Positions 1 to 9,365 are shown, counted from the stretch's first letter. The stretch is DNA of 42,731 nt from Limosilactobacillus pontis DSM 8475 (GCF_001435345.1 NZ_AZGO01000055.1:39953-82683), one strand, 5' to 3'. Made by a program: numbers and translations. The notes: generated by a model not told the origin, from the letters alone.

Positions 1-13
1 TAATGTTTGTCGC

Positions 14-38
14 CCACCCGCATAGCGGGTGGTTTTTT
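14..38 (+). terminator. Rho-independent terminator of an off-window gene
   Basis: A perfect 8-bp GC-rich stem with a 3-nt loop is followed by six T on the plus strand. It must end a plus-strand gene lying left of the window. The bases from 39 to 90 show nothing further. Confidence 0.8.
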
Positions 39-90
39 GTTTCGCACACTCGCTTCACTCGCGCACTCAACTAGGCCTAAAGGCACTAAT

Positions 91-137
91 AAAAGCCGCC
101 GTAACCTCACCAAGTGAAGTTACGACGGTTTATTTAT
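91..137 (-). terminator. Terminator of the tsaB-rimI-tsaD unit
   Basis: Read on the minus strand, an inverted repeat built on AACCGTCGTAAC and GTTACGGCGG ends in a TTTTATT run just past the tsaD stop codon. It closes the leftward operon. Confidence 0.7.
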
Positions 138-143
138 GACCCA

Positions 144-1175
144 TTATTTAACTTCCATTCGCTTAAACATCAGGCCGGGAACCGCGTTGAGGTCCATACC
201 AGCATGATCACCGTGCTGATAGTCAACGTAACCAGCAGCCCCAATCATGGCGGCGTTGTCCCCACACAGCTTCAGTGGGGCCTGGAGCATTCCCACTTCG
301 GGATGGTACTTGGCCATGTCGTGGTCAAGCCGGGTCCGCAGGCCATGGTTAGCGGCCACCCCACCGGCCAGAATCAGCTGCTTGACCGGGTAGCGATCGA
401 GAGCCCGCATCGTCTTCTCCGCCAGGACATCGACGACACTCTGCTGGAAGCTGGCGGCCAGGTCATACTTGTTCAGCTGCTCGCCCCGCTGGTCGGCATT
501 GTGGACCGTATTAATGAAAGCACTCTTCAACCCGCTGAAGCTAAAGTCGTAATTGGCCTCCTTTTCCATTGCCCGGGGAAAGTGGAAAGTGTCATGACCC
601 TGGGCTGCCCACTCGTCGATTGTCTTCCCAGCCGGGTAGTTGACCCCCAGCACCCGACCGATCTTGTCGTAAGCCTCACCGGCCGCATCGTCGCGCGTCT
701 CCCCAATGATCTCATACTCATGTTCCTTAGGCATGTAAACAAGTTCCGTGTGCCCGCCGGAAACCAGCAGAGCCATCTGGGGATACATGAATTCACCGAC
801 GTAGCGTGCCGCATACAGGTGACCAGCCATGTGGTTAACCGGAATCAGCGGCAAGTGGTGGGCCCAGGCGACCACCTTGGCAGCGGTGACCCCGACCAGC
901 AGGGAGCCGACCAGACCAGGACCATAGGTAACGGCCACGGCTGCGATGTCACCGTAGCCGACCCCGGCCTCTTCCAGAGACTGGTCAACACACCGGGTGA
1001 TCCACTCGATATGGTGCCGACTGGCAACCTCGGGAACCACCCCACCGAAACGCTGGTGGCTGTCAATTTGGGTGGCCACCACATTGCTGAGGATCTTGGT
1101 GCCGTTTTCGACCACGGCCACGCTGGTTTCATCGCAACTGGTTTCAAACGCTAAAATGAGCGTACGTTCTGCCAT
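144..1175 (-). CDS. tsaD: tRNA N6-adenosine threonylcarbamoyltransferase TsaD
   Basis: TsaD transfers the threonylcarbamoyl group from threonylcarbamoyl-AMP to A37 of ANN-decoding tRNAs, working with TsaB and TsaE in the cytoplasm. The 343-residue protein is full length for the family. It begins with the ASKHA-fold segment [12 protein letters not shown] and carries the metal-binding HMAGH motif (H115, H119) and SGGHTEL. The ATG start follows an AAGGAG-type site somewhat further upstream than usual. It is the last gene of tsaB-rimI-tsaD, only 2 nt after rimI, an arrangement common in Firmicutes that places two t6A enzymes in one transcript. tsaE and tsaC are not in this window. Confidence 0.97.
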   Translation of the reverse strand: MAERTLILAFETSCDETSVAVVENGTKILSNVVATQIDSHQRFGGVVPEVASRHHIEWITRCVDQSLEEAGVGYGDIAAVAVTYGPGLVGSLLVGVTAAKVVAWAHHLPLIPVNHMAGHLYAARYVGEFMYPQMALLVSGGHTELVYMPKEHEYEIIGETRDDAAGEAYDKIGRVLGVNYPAGKTIDEWAAQGHDTFHFPRAMEKEANYDFSFSGLKSAFINTVHNADQRGEQLNKYDLAASFQQSVVDVLAEKTMRALDRYPVKQLILAGGVAANHGLRTRLDHDMAKYHPEVGMLQAPLKLCGDNAAMIGAAGYVDYQHGDHAGMDLNAVPGLMFKRMEVK

Positions 1176-1177
1176 AA

Positions 1178-1747
1178 CTATCTCTGCTCTCCTTTACTCA
1201 ATAGGTCCGCTTCCATGTCCACCGCGTCCTCATGGTTATCGAGGTAGTAGCGGTGTTTGATCTCTCGCTCCCGAAAGCCCAGCTGTTCGTACAGCTTCCG
1301 GGCAACCAGGTTGTGTACCCGCACCTCCAGACTCACCGAGTGCAGCTGGGTATGACGGGCGTAATTAAGGGCGGTACTGATCAGGTAAGTACCAATCCCC
1401 TTATGCTGGTAGCCAGGGGTAACACCGATATTGGTGATGTGCAGGTCGAGACGGTACCAATCGACCGCCATCCCGATGAAGCCGACGACCCGACCATCGT
1501 CGACGATCACCAGATAGAGGCGGTCGTGGGGTCGGCGTAATTCAATCTGAAAGGCGGCGTAGCTCCACGGTGCAGTCCCGTAGATGGCCCGTTCGATCTC
1601 AACCATTGTCTTGATGTCCTGCTCCGCTGCCATCCGAACGACGTACTGGTGACGCTTGATCATCACCACCCGGCGCGCGAAGTCCAGCATCGGCCACTTC
1701 CGACCGTTGATGTTAACCCGGCACCAGCTCTTAAACTTCTCGAACAT
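1178..1747 (-). CDS. rimI: Ribosomal protein S18-alanine N-acetyltransferase RimI
   Basis: This is a GNAT-fold acetyltransferase, by family the enzyme that acetylates the N-terminal alanine of ribosomal protein S18. The acetyl-CoA loop is visible as GYQHKGIG, followed by the C-terminal YEQLGF segment typical of RimI. At 189 residues it is about 40 longer than the shortest RimI proteins because of a basic N-terminal extension. A start at an internal Met is possible, but the first ATG has an AGGAAG site at suitable distance. It overlaps tsaB by 17 bp and abuts tsaD, so the three are translationally linked. The exact substrate is inferred from context. Confidence 0.9.
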   Translation of the reverse strand: MFEKFKSWCRVNINGRKWPMLDFARRVVMIKRHQYVVRMAAEQDIKTMVEIERAIYGTAPWSYAAFQIELRRPHDRLYLVIVDDGRVVGFIGMAVDWYRLDLHITNIGVTPGYQHKGIGTYLISTALNYARHTQLHSVSLEVRVHNLVARKLYEQLGFREREIKHRYYLDNHEDAVDMEADLLSKGEQR

Positions 1748-2456
1748 AATTCTTCCTGGTAACTCCCGGGTGGAGCTTTTGCCAGTTAGCCTCCGCCTCA
1801 GTAATCCTTAGGTAATGTGGCACAAACGGGTCAATCTCCTTAACGGCCGGCTGGTCTACCCCCACTAACGCCAACTGGTAGGTCGATGGAATCCCGTAGG
1901 CCCGTGGTGCCAGGCTGACGTTTTGCGGCAGCTTTTCAAACTGATCGGCCAGCTTCTTCGTCACGTGCCCCACCATGATCACCTGCTGGTCAATCTTAGC
2001 TAACTGAGTGAGCAGGTCGCTCATCGCCAGGTGCTGGTCAGCAATCTGGCTGGTTAGCTGACCATCCTTCCACTGGTAGGCCCCCGCAAAGACGTTTCCT
2101 CGCCGGGTATCAAAGAACGGTACGATGATTGCCGTAGTCATCGGCAGGACGTTACGGGCAACCACCTCAAGGCTGGAGACCCCAACCAGGTCGATGTTGA
2201 GGGTGTCGGCCAGGACCTTAGCCGTGGTGGCCGCGATCCGAATTCCAGTATAGGATCCCGGTCCCTGGGCTACGACGACCCGGTCCAGGTCGGTCGGGGA
2301 CCACTTAACCAGTTGACAGAGGCGATCGATCGTCGGCATCAGGTAGATGCTGTGGTTGCACACCATGTTAAGCGTGGTCGTCGCCAGGAGCTGGTCATCC
2401 TCGACCAGGGCCACACTCATCGGGTGGTTTGACGTATCAATTGCTAATACTTTCAT
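1731..2456 (-). CDS. tsaB: tRNA threonylcarbamoyladenosine biosynthesis protein TsaB
   Basis: TsaB is the inactive ASKHA paralogue that dimerises with TsaD and is required for t6A formation. The 241-residue product starts with the family signature LAIDTSNHPMSVAL and contains AQGPGSYTGIRIA, the conserved glycine-rich loop. The ATG follows AAAGGATGG. It is the first t6A gene of the cluster and overlaps rimI. No clear promoter lies directly upstream, so it may also be read from the fic unit behind it. Confidence 0.95.
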   Translation of the reverse strand: MKVLAIDTSNHPMSVALVEDDQLLATTTLNMVCNHSIYLMPTIDRLCQLVKWSPTDLDRVVVAQGPGSYTGIRIAATTAKVLADTLNIDLVGVSSLEVVARNVLPMTTAIIVPFFDTRRGNVFAGAYQWKDGQLTSQIADQHLAMSDLLTQLAKIDQQVIMVGHVTKKLADQFEKLPQNVSLAPRAYGIPSTYQLALVGVDQPAVKEIDPFVPHYLRITEAEANWQKLHPGVTRKNYVREV

Positions 2457-2535
2457 TTTCCGTCCATCCTTTCAAATCACAACTAACATCTTATCACAAC
2501 CGGTCCCATTAGTCCCGGGCATGAACCTATTGAAC

Positions 2536-3110
2536 CTATTCATCGCGGTTCTGCACACCCAGCATCCGCCCTAGGGCCGCATAGTCGATCGGGGTCGCCT
2601 GGTTGAAGGCATCCACCAGCTGGTCCTGGTGACGAGGAAAATTGATGTACTGGTGATGCTGAATCGCCAAGAGCTGAAGAAATGTCTTAGTACTGCGCCC
2701 GTTACCCTCGCGGAAAGGGTGGTACTCGTTGATGTTGTCCAATAATTCAGCATAGGCGCTGGCGGGCGGACCTCCTGGTTGGCCTTAGATAGCAAGATAT
2801 TAATCCACCGGGTCGTCTCACGGAAAGTATGGAAGTCCTGAAAGACGTGCCCGGCCTTGGCCAGGTTATAATTGCGGACCTCCCCCGCCCAGGCGTAGAG
2901 GTCGTCAAACAGGAAGCGGTGCACCACCGTCAGCTGATCAATCGTCTCAATCCGTGGAAACTGAGCCGCGTGCTGGAGAAGGGCGACCATGTTGGCATTG
3001 ACCATTTGAAACTCAAGCCGGGCCAGCTCGGTCGCATCGGTAATCCCCCGCTTGTTCTTCAGGGTGCCGTTAGGGTACTTGAAACGGTCAAACAGTTCCT
3101 GGTCAGTCAT
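2536..3110 (-). pseudogene. fic: Fic/DOC family protein, frameshifted
   Basis: Fic proteins transfer AMP or a related nucleotide moiety to target proteins. The N-terminal frame (3110 to about 2765) has the family segment DDLYAWAGEVRNYNLAKAG. The catalytic motif HPFREGNGR, with the Fic histidine, lies in a different frame that is open from 2742 to 2536. Joining the frames near 2761-2769 restores continuity (ASAYAELLDNINEY leading into the motif), giving about 190 residues. One base has therefore been gained or lost there. As written, the first frame runs on into unrelated residues, ends at 2571 and lacks the active site. The start overlaps the upstream small gene by ATGA. A base-call error is possible because the site lies in a G-rich stretch. 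Confidence 0.85.
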
Positions 3111-3319
3111 TGAAACTCCTCCTTAAACTTCCGGTTGGCACGGCTAGCCGCGTCCTGGGCCTCCTGGGCTGCCCGTTGGACATCGCTGACGGTTGGCCGC
3201 CAGTCTTCGTAGACATTGAACAGCATCGCATCCCGCACACAACGGTAGCACTGCCGATCAGCAATAGCGACCCCCATGATCGTCTGTTGCTGGTTATCAA
3301 AACTAAACTGCACCTGCAT
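3107..3319 (-). CDS. Small protein upstream of Fic, possible partner
   Basis: This 70-residue protein starts at MQVQFSFDN, immediately after the strong ribosome site AAGGAGGGG. An upstream in-frame Met giving 96 residues has no such site and lies across the promoter region. It has a CYRC pair and a C-terminal helix rich in Ala, Arg and Glu. The 4-bp overlap with fic shows translational coupling, which fits a toxin-antitoxin or regulator role. I do not see the [S/T]xxxE[G/N] inhibitory motif of known Fic antitoxins, so its function is open. Confidence 0.65.
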   Translation of the reverse strand: MQVQFSFDNQQQTIMGVAIADRQCYRCVRDAMLFNVYEDWRPTVSDVQRAAQEAQDAASRANRKFKEEFQ

Positions 3320-3344
3320 TCCCCTCCTTACCATAAACAGCCCC

Positions 3345-3373
3345 ATTATAGCAGGGATCCATACAAATAAAAA
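3345..3373 (-). promoter_or_regulatory. Promoter of the small gene-fic unit
   Basis: On the minus strand a perfect TATAAT (3345-3350) is preceded by TGC, giving an extended -10. A weak TTTTTA lies 17 bp upstream. The -35 region overlaps the arm of the galE terminator. Confidence 0.6.
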
Positions 3374-3407
3374 TCTACCGGCTAACATTGTCAGCACGGT
3401 AGATTTA
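3366..3407 (-). terminator. Terminator of galE
   Basis: A 10-bp stem (AAATCTACCG and its complement) is followed by a TTTTTATTT run on the minus strand, 20 nt after the galE stop. Confidence 0.8.
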
Positions 3408-3426
3408 CCAAATTAATTATCGTTGA

Positions 3427-4422
3427 TTAGTCGCGATCATCATAGCCCTTTGGATGGGTTGAGTGCCACTTCCAGGCCGTGGCGATGATGTCGTGAACGT
3501 CGTCGTACTTCGGATCCCAGCCCAGAATCGTCCGGGCCTTGTCACTGGCGGCAACCAGTGAGTCGGGGTCACCGGGACGCCGTGGGGCCATCTTGGCCGG
3601 AATTGGCTTGCCGGTAACTTCCCGAGCAGCTTCCAACATCTGCTTGTTGGAGAAGCCAGTGGAGGAACCAAGGTTGAAGGCGTTGGACTTGTTGCCAGCC
3701 TTCAGGTACTTGATGGCCAGAATGTGAGCATCGGCTAGGTCCATGACGTGAACATAGTCACGAACGTTGGTACCATCTGGTGTGTTGTAGTCGTCACCGA
3801 AGATGCTCAGTTCCTTACGCTTACCCTGGGCAACCTGCAGGATAATTGGAACCAGGTGGGTTTCTGGACCGTGATCCTCACCAATCGTACCATCAGGAGC
3901 GGCACCGGCAACGTTGAAGTAGCGCAGGGCAACGAACTTGATGCCGTAAGCCTTATCCGCCCAGGCCATCATCTTCTCCATCATCAGCTTACTCAGGCCG
4001 TATGGGTTGATTGGCTTCTGTGGGTCAGTTTCCTTAATTGGCATGTGCTCAGGAACCCCATAGGTAGCAGCGGTCGAACTGAAGACGATGTACTTGATGT
4101 TGTGATCACGCATTTCCTCCAGGAGGGTGATCATACCACCAGTGTTGTTGTCAAAGTACTTCAGTGGCTTGCTCATTGATTCAGGAACAATTGAGAAGGC
4201 CGCAAAGTGAACCACGGCGGTGATGTCCTCGTTGTCAAAGACCTTGTCCAAGAACTTCCGGTCCCGGATATCCCCTTCGTAGAACTTTGCCTTCGGGTTA
4301 ATGGCGTCCCGGTGACCTGTTGACAGGTTATCGGCCACGACCACGTCCTCACCGTGTTCGATTAAATCCTTGACCATGTGAGAGCCGATGTATCCGGCAC
4401 CACCAGCAACTAAAATTGCCAT
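3427..4422 (-). CDS. galE: UDP-glucose 4-epimerase GalE
   Basis: GalE interconverts UDP-glucose and UDP-galactose using tightly bound NAD, in the Leloir pathway and in supplying sugar nucleotides for surface polysaccharides. The 331-residue protein is full length. It shows the Rossmann motif GGAGYIGS (residues 7-13), the SSTAATYG segment (115-122) and the catalytic YxxxK pair (Y141, K145). It is transcribed alone from a promoter with an extended -10 (TGC-TACAAT, 4490-4495) and has its own terminator. No galK or galT is adjacent, so it more likely serves polysaccharide precursor supply, though this is inference. Confidence 0.97.
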   Translation of the reverse strand: MAILVAGGAGYIGSHMVKDLIEHGEDVVVADNLSTGHRDAINPKAKFYEGDIRDRKFLDKVFDNEDITAVVHFAAFSIVPESMSKPLKYFDNNTGGMITLLEEMRDHNIKYIVFSSTAATYGVPEHMPIKETDPQKPINPYGLSKLMMEKMMAWADKAYGIKFVALRYFNVAGAAPDGTIGEDHGPETHLVPIILQVAQGKRKELSIFGDDYNTPDGTNVRDYVHVMDLADAHILAIKYLKAGNKSNAFNLGSSTGFSNKQMLEAAREVTGKPIPAKMAPRRPGDPDSLVAASDKARTILGWDPKYDDVHDIIATAWKWHSTHPKGYDDRD

Positions 4423-4487
4423 ACCAAATTCCTCCTTGTGTCGACTAGCTAAGCGCGAAATCGTTTACTTGATTTATCTTTCAATTG

Positions 4488-4518
4488 GCATTGTAGCACA
4501 GTTTACCCACCAGGGCGA
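4488..4518 (-). promoter_or_regulatory. galE promoter (extended -10)
   Basis: On the minus strand, TGC-TACAAT (-10 at 4490-4495) precedes galE by about 70 nt. The -35 is poor. A cre-like sequence (ATGAAACCGCTTCAC, 4546-4560) overlaps the ppx stop upstream and might give CcpA control, but it matches only part of the consensus. Confidence 0.45.
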
Positions 4519-4556
4519 GTAAATTTTAGTAAAAATTACGTAAAAATGAAACCGCT

Positions 4557-5522
4557 TCACTTGTGATCCTTATTGGGTGTCAGATCAAGAAGGTCCATCG
4601 CGTGTTCAAGGTACTTGACGAGGACCCCCTCCCGCAGGCCGCTATTACTGAAGCTAACCTCGTCGATGGCCAACTGGCGCATCAGAGCCAACAGGGGTAG
4701 TAGACCGCCGATTACAACGTCAGCCCGTTCCTTCATGACCCCGCGAATGCTGGCCCGGGTTGCCCGGTCGGCCTCAAGCAGCTGGTGCATGATGGCGAAG
4801 GCCGTTTCCGAACGCAGGGTCAGCCCCTGGACCGGTGCCGCCTTGCCATCAACCGCGTTACGCCAACGGTAGATCTTCGCTAGGGCCCGGTTACTACCGC
4901 CCAGGGCGATGATCTTGCTCCGCTGGAAACGGTTTAGCCAGCGTTGGTGGGAGAGGACCTCATCGACCTCAACCATAGCGTCAAACAGGTCGGCAGCATC
5001 GACTTGGTCCCCCAGGTGGTAACGCTGGGAGAGGGTCACCGAGCCGAGGGGAATACTGACCGTTTCCTCGGCAGCCCCATCCTCAACGGCGATCAGCTCC
5101 ATGCTGGCGCCCCCGGTGTCAATGATGATCCCCCGCTTCAACGGCAGGGTGCTGGTAACCCCAACATAGTCCAGGTAGGCCTCCTGCTCACCGGAGATTA
5201 CCTGGATGTCAAAGCCGCTCTCCTCCTTAACCTGCTGGAGAAATTCCTGCTGGTTCTTGGCTTGCCGGACCGCGGCCGTAGCCACCGCTACTACCTTTTT
5301 ATCTTCATACTGATCACAGATCTGGCGGAACTCGCGCAGGGCGCTGAGGGTCCGCTGCATTGGCTCCTCCTTTAAGACCTTCTCCGTCCCCATCCCTGAA
5401 GACAGGCGAACATAGCGTTTCTCGTAGTGTTTGGTCACCGTCTGACCATCCGGCTGGAGCTCACTGATCTTGAGGCGGATCGAGTTGGATCCCAGGTCAA
5501 TTACCACTAGGTGCTTATTCAT
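4557..5522 (-). CDS. ppx: Exopolyphosphatase/pppGpp phosphatase family protein
   Basis: Members of this ASKHA family hydrolyse terminal phosphates from polyphosphate or pppGpp. The 321-residue protein has the P-loop-like DLGSNSIR near the N terminus and the second phosphate motif DTGGASMEL. It is the short, two-domain form without a C-terminal HD domain. The start at 5522 was chosen because the protein then begins at the conserved MNKHLVVIDLGSNS; the frame stays open a further 20 codons without similarity. It overlaps the ppk end by 8 bp and is the last gene of a ppx-like/ppk/ppx operon. Preference for polyphosphate rather than pppGpp is inferred from that linkage. Confidence 0.92.
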   Translation of the reverse strand: MNKHLVVIDLGSNSIRLKISELQPDGQTVTKHYEKRYVRLSSGMGTEKVLKEEPMQRTLSALREFRQICDQYEDKKVVAVATAAVRQAKNQQEFLQQVKEESGFDIQVISGEQEAYLDYVGVTSTLPLKRGIIIDTGGASMELIAVEDGAAEETVSIPLGSVTLSQRYHLGDQVDAADLFDAMVEVDEVLSHQRWLNRFQRSKIIALGGSNRALAKIYRWRNAVDGKAAPVQGLTLRSETAFAIMHQLLEADRATRASIRGVMKERADVVIGGLLPLLALMRQLAIDEVSFSNSGLREGVLVKYLEHAMDLLDLTPNKDHK

Positions 5523-7770
5523 GCGAATCACTCTTCTCGTCATTGAGGTGCAGGGACGGCACATGCTTGGACAGGGTCTCAAAGACCGAGGCCAGGTGGC
5601 GCTGGCTCTTGTGCTGGTGCCGCGTTTGGCGGTTCAACTTCTCCGCCTCCGCTACGAAGTACTCCTGGGCATTGAACGGAGCCGCGTCACCACGGTCAAT
5701 CCGCTCGTAATGGTCGCCCTCCAGGATCCGGGCCTTGGTGTTATCCCTCCACATGATGTTAAAAATCTGAATGGCCCGGGCTTTGGTATCGGCCTGCTTG
5801 ACCGGGTAAAGCTCCTCGACCCGCCGGTTAAGATTCCGGGTCATCATGTCGGCACTGGCCAGGTAGATTTCCTCGTTGCCATTACCCTTGAAGTAGTAAA
5901 TCCGAGAGTGTTCCAGAAAGCGGCCGACGATCGAATGGACCTCGATGTTACCGTGGAGTTCCGGCAGGTCGTTGCGCAGGCAGGTGATCCCCCGGATAAT
6001 CAGTTGGATTTTGACCCCGTTTGCTGCCGCATCATATAGGCGGGCGATGATCTGCTTATCGGACAAGGAGTTCATCTTCATCCGGATCAGGGCGGGCCCG
6101 CCGTTTTTTGTCACTGCGATCTGCTCATCAATCTTCTTGTTGATAAACTCCCGGATCCCATTTGGTGAAACCCGGAGCTGGTGGAAGTATGGCGGCCGGG
6201 CGAACCCGGACAGCATATTGAAGAGATTGGTCATGTCAATTCCTAGTTCGTGATCGCAGGTGAAGAGGCCCATGTCAGTGTAGAAGTGCGCCGTGACGTC
6301 GTTGTAGTTCCCGGTCCCCAGGTGCATGTAACGCCGGAGACCATCCTCATCCCGCCGAATGACCAGGGCAACCTTACAGTGGGTCTTCAGGCCAACCAAG
6401 CCGTAGATGACGTGGCAGCCCATCCGTTCCAGCCGTTGGGCCCAACGGACGTTGTTCTGCTCATCAAAGCGGGCCTTGACCTCGACCAGGACGGTGACCT
6501 GCTTGCCACGCTGGGCCGCCATCCCCAGGTACTTGATGATCGGGGAGTTCCCGGAAACCCGGTAGAGGGTCATCTTAATCGCCAGGACCTCGGGATCGAC
6601 GGCCGCCTGGTGGATAAAGTTAACCACGGCGTTGAAGTTATCATAAGGGTGCTGGACCAGGTAGTCCTTCTCCCGGATCGACTGGAAAATATTATGATCC
6701 ATGTCCAGTTTCGGGTTGAGGTAGGGCTTGAACGGCTTGTAACGCAGGTCGTCGTGGCCATCGACCATCCCCGACAGTTTCTTTAGGAAGGTCAGGTCGA
6801 CCGGCCCGTCCACCCGGTAGAGGGAGCGTTCGTTGACGTGCAGGTTGTCGATCAGCTGGTCCTCCAGCCAGGGATCAATATCGTGCTCGACCTCTAGCCG
6901 CATAACCTGACCGTGTTCACGTTCACGAAGCTGGTGCTTAACTGCCCGGAGCAGGTCGGAGGTATCCTCCTCGGCCACGTCGAGGTCCATGTCCCGCATG
7001 ACCCGGTAGGTGGCCGTCTCGATGATCTGATAGCCCGGGAAGAGCAGCGACAGAAACTCCTTGATCAGCTCGTCGATCAGGATGAAGTTATTCTCCCCCG
7101 GTAACCGGACCAGGCGTTTATAGATCTCCGGGACCCGGACCGTGGCGAATTTAATGTCGGCTTCCTTGGAGTCGTCGTGGGGCTCGTTCTGGTGGCGTTC
7201 CACCTCTTGGTCCCCCTCCAGGATCTCCTTGGTCTTCATCGACATGGCCCGCTGGGTAGGGTCACGCCGTAATTGGACCGCGATGTTTAGGGAATTGTTG
7301 GAGATAAACGGGAATGGCCGGGAGCTGTCATCAGCCATCGGGGTCAGGACCGGCATCAGCTCATCATTGAAGTAGCGGCGAATAAACTCGTACTGCTTGT
7401 CGTCGAGGTCCTTAACATGAAGGATCTTGATTCGCTGCTCAGCCAACTGGGGAATGATCTGCTGGTTATAGACCGTGTAGCGCTCCTCCACCATCCGGTG
7501 CTCCTTCTCGTTGACCGCATCCAGCTGTTCCTGCGGAGTCAGCCCGGACGCATCGGTCGTGGTGACGTTTGCCGCCGCCAGCTTGTGCAATGAAGCCACC
7601 CGGACCATGAAGAACTCGTCAACGTTACTCTGGGTGATCCCCAGGAAGTTGGCCCGTTCTAACAGCGGATTATCCATGTCCGTCGCCTCACCGAGGACCC
7701 GGCCGTTGAAGTCAATCCAACTGAGTTCCCGGTTCACATAATTTTCTGGCTTATAGAAATCCTTATACAT
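5515..7770 (-). CDS. ppk: Polyphosphate kinase PPK1
   Basis: PPK1 reversibly polymerises the gamma phosphate of ATP into inorganic polyphosphate. The protein is about 751 residues. It has the N-terminal ENYVNRELSWIDFN motif and the phospholipase D-like catalytic region, with the autophosphorylated histidine in RRYMHLGTGNYND near residue 480. An acidic, charged insertion (around EGDQEVERHQNEPHDD) and a His/Lys-rich C-terminal tail make it longer than the usual 690-720 residues. The ATG at 7770 lies 4 nt after the preceding stop, with AAAGGGG about 14 nt upstream. A TTG at 7794 in frame has no ribosome site. It sits between two exopolyphosphatase-type genes. Confidence 0.97.
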   Translation of the reverse strand: MYKDFYKPENYVNRELSWIDFNGRVLGEATDMDNPLLERANFLGITQSNVDEFFMVRVASLHKLAAANVTTTDASGLTPQEQLDAVNEKEHRMVEERYTVYNQQIIPQLAEQRIKILHVKDLDDKQYEFIRRYFNDELMPVLTPMADDSSRPFPFISNNSLNIAVQLRRDPTQRAMSMKTKEILEGDQEVERHQNEPHDDSKEADIKFATVRVPEIYKRLVRLPGENNFILIDELIKEFLSLLFPGYQIIETATYRVMRDMDLDVAEEDTSDLLRAVKHQLREREHGQVMRLEVEHDIDPWLEDQLIDNLHVNERSLYRVDGPVDLTFLKKLSGMVDGHDDLRYKPFKPYLNPKLDMDHNIFQSIREKDYLVQHPYDNFNAVVNFIHQAAVDPEVLAIKMTLYRVSGNSPIIKYLGMAAQRGKQVTVLVEVKARFDEQNNVRWAQRLERMGCHVIYGLVGLKTHCKVALVIRRDEDGLRRYMHLGTGNYNDVTAHFYTDMGLFTCDHELGIDMTNLFNMLSGFARPPYFHQLRVSPNGIREFINKKIDEQIAVTKNGGPALIRMKMNSLSDKQIIARLYDAAANGVKIQLIIRGITCLRNDLPELHGNIEVHSIVGRFLEHSRIYYFKGNGNEEIYLASADMMTRNLNRRVEELYPVKQADTKARAIQIFNIMWRDNTKARILEGDHYERIDRGDAAPFNAQEYFVAEAEKLNRQTRHQHKSQRHLASVFETLSKHVPSLHLNDEKSDSHE

Positions 7771-7774
7771 AATA

Positions 7775-9286
7775 TTAGTGTCCGCCCCTTTCAATCAATA
7801 CTGGCTTGATGCCGAATACGTCGTTAAATAGCTGTGACTTCTTGCTAAACGACCACTTCTCAAGGACCAGGTCGTCGTTAGCACTCGCCTTGATCTTGAG
7901 GAGGTGATCGTCGGTCAGCTTGAGCTTGATCACCGAAATCTTCTGCTGGCGTGAGTCATCCAGGGAGTCGACCAGGCGGAGAATCGCCGCCAGCTTGGCC
8001 ACAACCAGCTGGATATCATCATCCATTTGCCGGTAGTGTTCCTGGGCTGCCGTCGGGCTCTCAGCACTGTGGTACCGGGCCACCTCAGCAATGATCTGGT
8101 TGTCATCATCGGAGAGGCCAATCAGTGGGTTGGACTTCAGAATGTAGGCCGAGTGCCGGTAGTGGCTCTCCTGGTTGATAAAGTTCCCAATATCGTCGAC
8201 CTTGCTAGCAATCTCCAGCAGGAGGCGGGCATGGTTGTCCAGCCGATGAATCGGCCGCAATTGGTCGAAAAACTGGAGGGCGAACCTGGTCACAAAGTCC
8301 TTGTGGGCCGGATCAACCCCGTAACGCTGGGCAAGATCATCGGCGGAGGTTCGGATCATCGTGTTGATCTGGCTCTGAGCCCGGTTATCCGCAAAGCCGT
8401 TGACCAGACCATCCATCATTGAGATGTCGGTTACGTAGATGCTCAATGGATGAACCAGGTAGGCCGTCCGGGCGATCACCAGGTAGTTGGGCACGACTAG
8501 GCGTTGCTCTTGTTCGGTGGTGACATCCTGCGCCCACGGCTGCTGGTCATTGATCTTGATCCCCAGGGTCTGGTTGGCTCGTTTCAGCGGCTCCTGAGGA
8601 ATTTCCGCCAGGTGCTCCCCCTCCTTGATGTAGTGGTTGCTCAATACCGGAGCATTTTGGATCAGCAGGACGGTCCGCTTCTTACGCTTCAGCTCGGGTG
8701 AGATGTATTCCAGCTTGCTCGAGATGTAATCCTGGATAATTTCCTGGGGATTGGTGGTCGTCTGGCGCAGCCGCTGGACCAGCCGGCTGATCTTGGCCCC
8801 ACCGAGGTCAATCTCCCACTGTTTCTCGAAATTGCCATGGTGGAAGAAGGCCAGGGTCATCGAGTCTAGCCCCAGCGTCAGCAGGTACAGGCAGTGCTTG
8901 CTCAATGCCTTGAACTCGGTCAGGTGGTTAACAACGCAGCCCATCGTCTTGGCCATCAGCTGGTTGTTGTTCAGCCAGTGAATTGTGAACCCAGTGCGGA
9001 CCTCAAGCTGGTCGGCAACGTAGCGGGCATCAATCGGGGCCAGGTCCTCGATTGCCCCGTAGAAGTGCACGTCTTGGACCTGGTAGTCCTTCAGCTGCTG
9101 TTTGAACCCGTCGAGGTTGTTGACGATTGCGGCCATATTCTGGGCATAGTTGGCAATCTTGCCACTGCCTAGCGCCAGCGCTCCGGAATGAACGTCATTG
9201 ATCACGCGGCCCTTTGGCAGTTCGATTATCCGCAGACTAACTTGGTCAGGCTCCAAATAGATCACTGCAGTCAATGAATTCTTCAC
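7775..9286 (-). CDS. Long Ppx/GppA-type exopolyphosphatase with HD-like C-terminal domain
   Basis: The 503-residue protein has an N-terminal Ppx/GppA-like ASKHA region, which is divergent and lacks a clean DLGSNS motif. Its C-terminal region has HD-domain character (LLLEIASKVDDIGNFI, then HSAYILKSN and IAEVARYHS), as in long Ppx/GppA enzymes. The start is the GTG at 9286, 8 nt after GAGGAG; an in-frame GTG at 9295 overlaps the ribosome site. It is the first gene of the operon leading into ppk 4 nt later. The divergent N-terminal phosphate loop leaves open a regulatory rather than hydrolytic role. Confidence 0.85.
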   Translation of the reverse strand: MKNSLTAVIYLEPDQVSLRIIELPKGRVINDVHSGALALGSGKIANYAQNMAAIVNNLDGFKQQLKDYQVQDVHFYGAIEDLAPIDARYVADQLEVRTGFTIHWLNNNQLMAKTMGCVVNHLTEFKALSKHCLYLLTLGLDSMTLAFFHHGNFEKQWEIDLGGAKISRLVQRLRQTTTNPQEIIQDYISSKLEYISPELKRKKRTVLLIQNAPVLSNHYIKEGEHLAEIPQEPLKRANQTLGIKINDQQPWAQDVTTEQEQRLVVPNYLVIARTAYLVHPLSIYVTDISMMDGLVNGFADNRAQSQINTMIRTSADDLAQRYGVDPAHKDFVTRFALQFFDQLRPIHRLDNHARLLLEIASKVDDIGNFINQESHYRHSAYILKSNPLIGLSDDDNQIIAEVARYHSAESPTAAQEHYRQMDDDIQLVVAKLAAILRLVDSLDDSRQQKISVIKLKLTDDHLLKIKASANDDLVLEKWSFSKKSQLFNDVFGIKPVLIERGGH

Positions 9287-9327
9287 ACTAATCACTCCTC
9301 TTCTTCATAATTCTTTACTCATTGATA

Positions 9328-9354
9328 ATTATAAAGCATTTGTCTAATGGTCAA
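9328..9354 (-). promoter_or_regulatory. Promoter of the ppx-ppk-ppx operon
   Basis: TTGACC (9349-9354) and TATAAT (9328-9333) lie 15 bp apart on the minus strand, about 40 nt before the first gene. The spacing is short, but both boxes are strong. Confidence 0.65.
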
Positions 9355-9365
9355 TAGTTAAAAAG

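Noticed and set aside
114-1154. Long plus-strand open frame antisense to tsaD
   Set aside because: It mirrors the tsaD reading frame, has no ribosome site, and its product looks like no protein family; GC-rich genes produce such antisense frames.
7771-7794. Earlier TTG start for ppk
   Set aside because: It has no ribosome site, and the eight added residues lie inside the end of the preceding gene; the ATG at 7770 is favoured.
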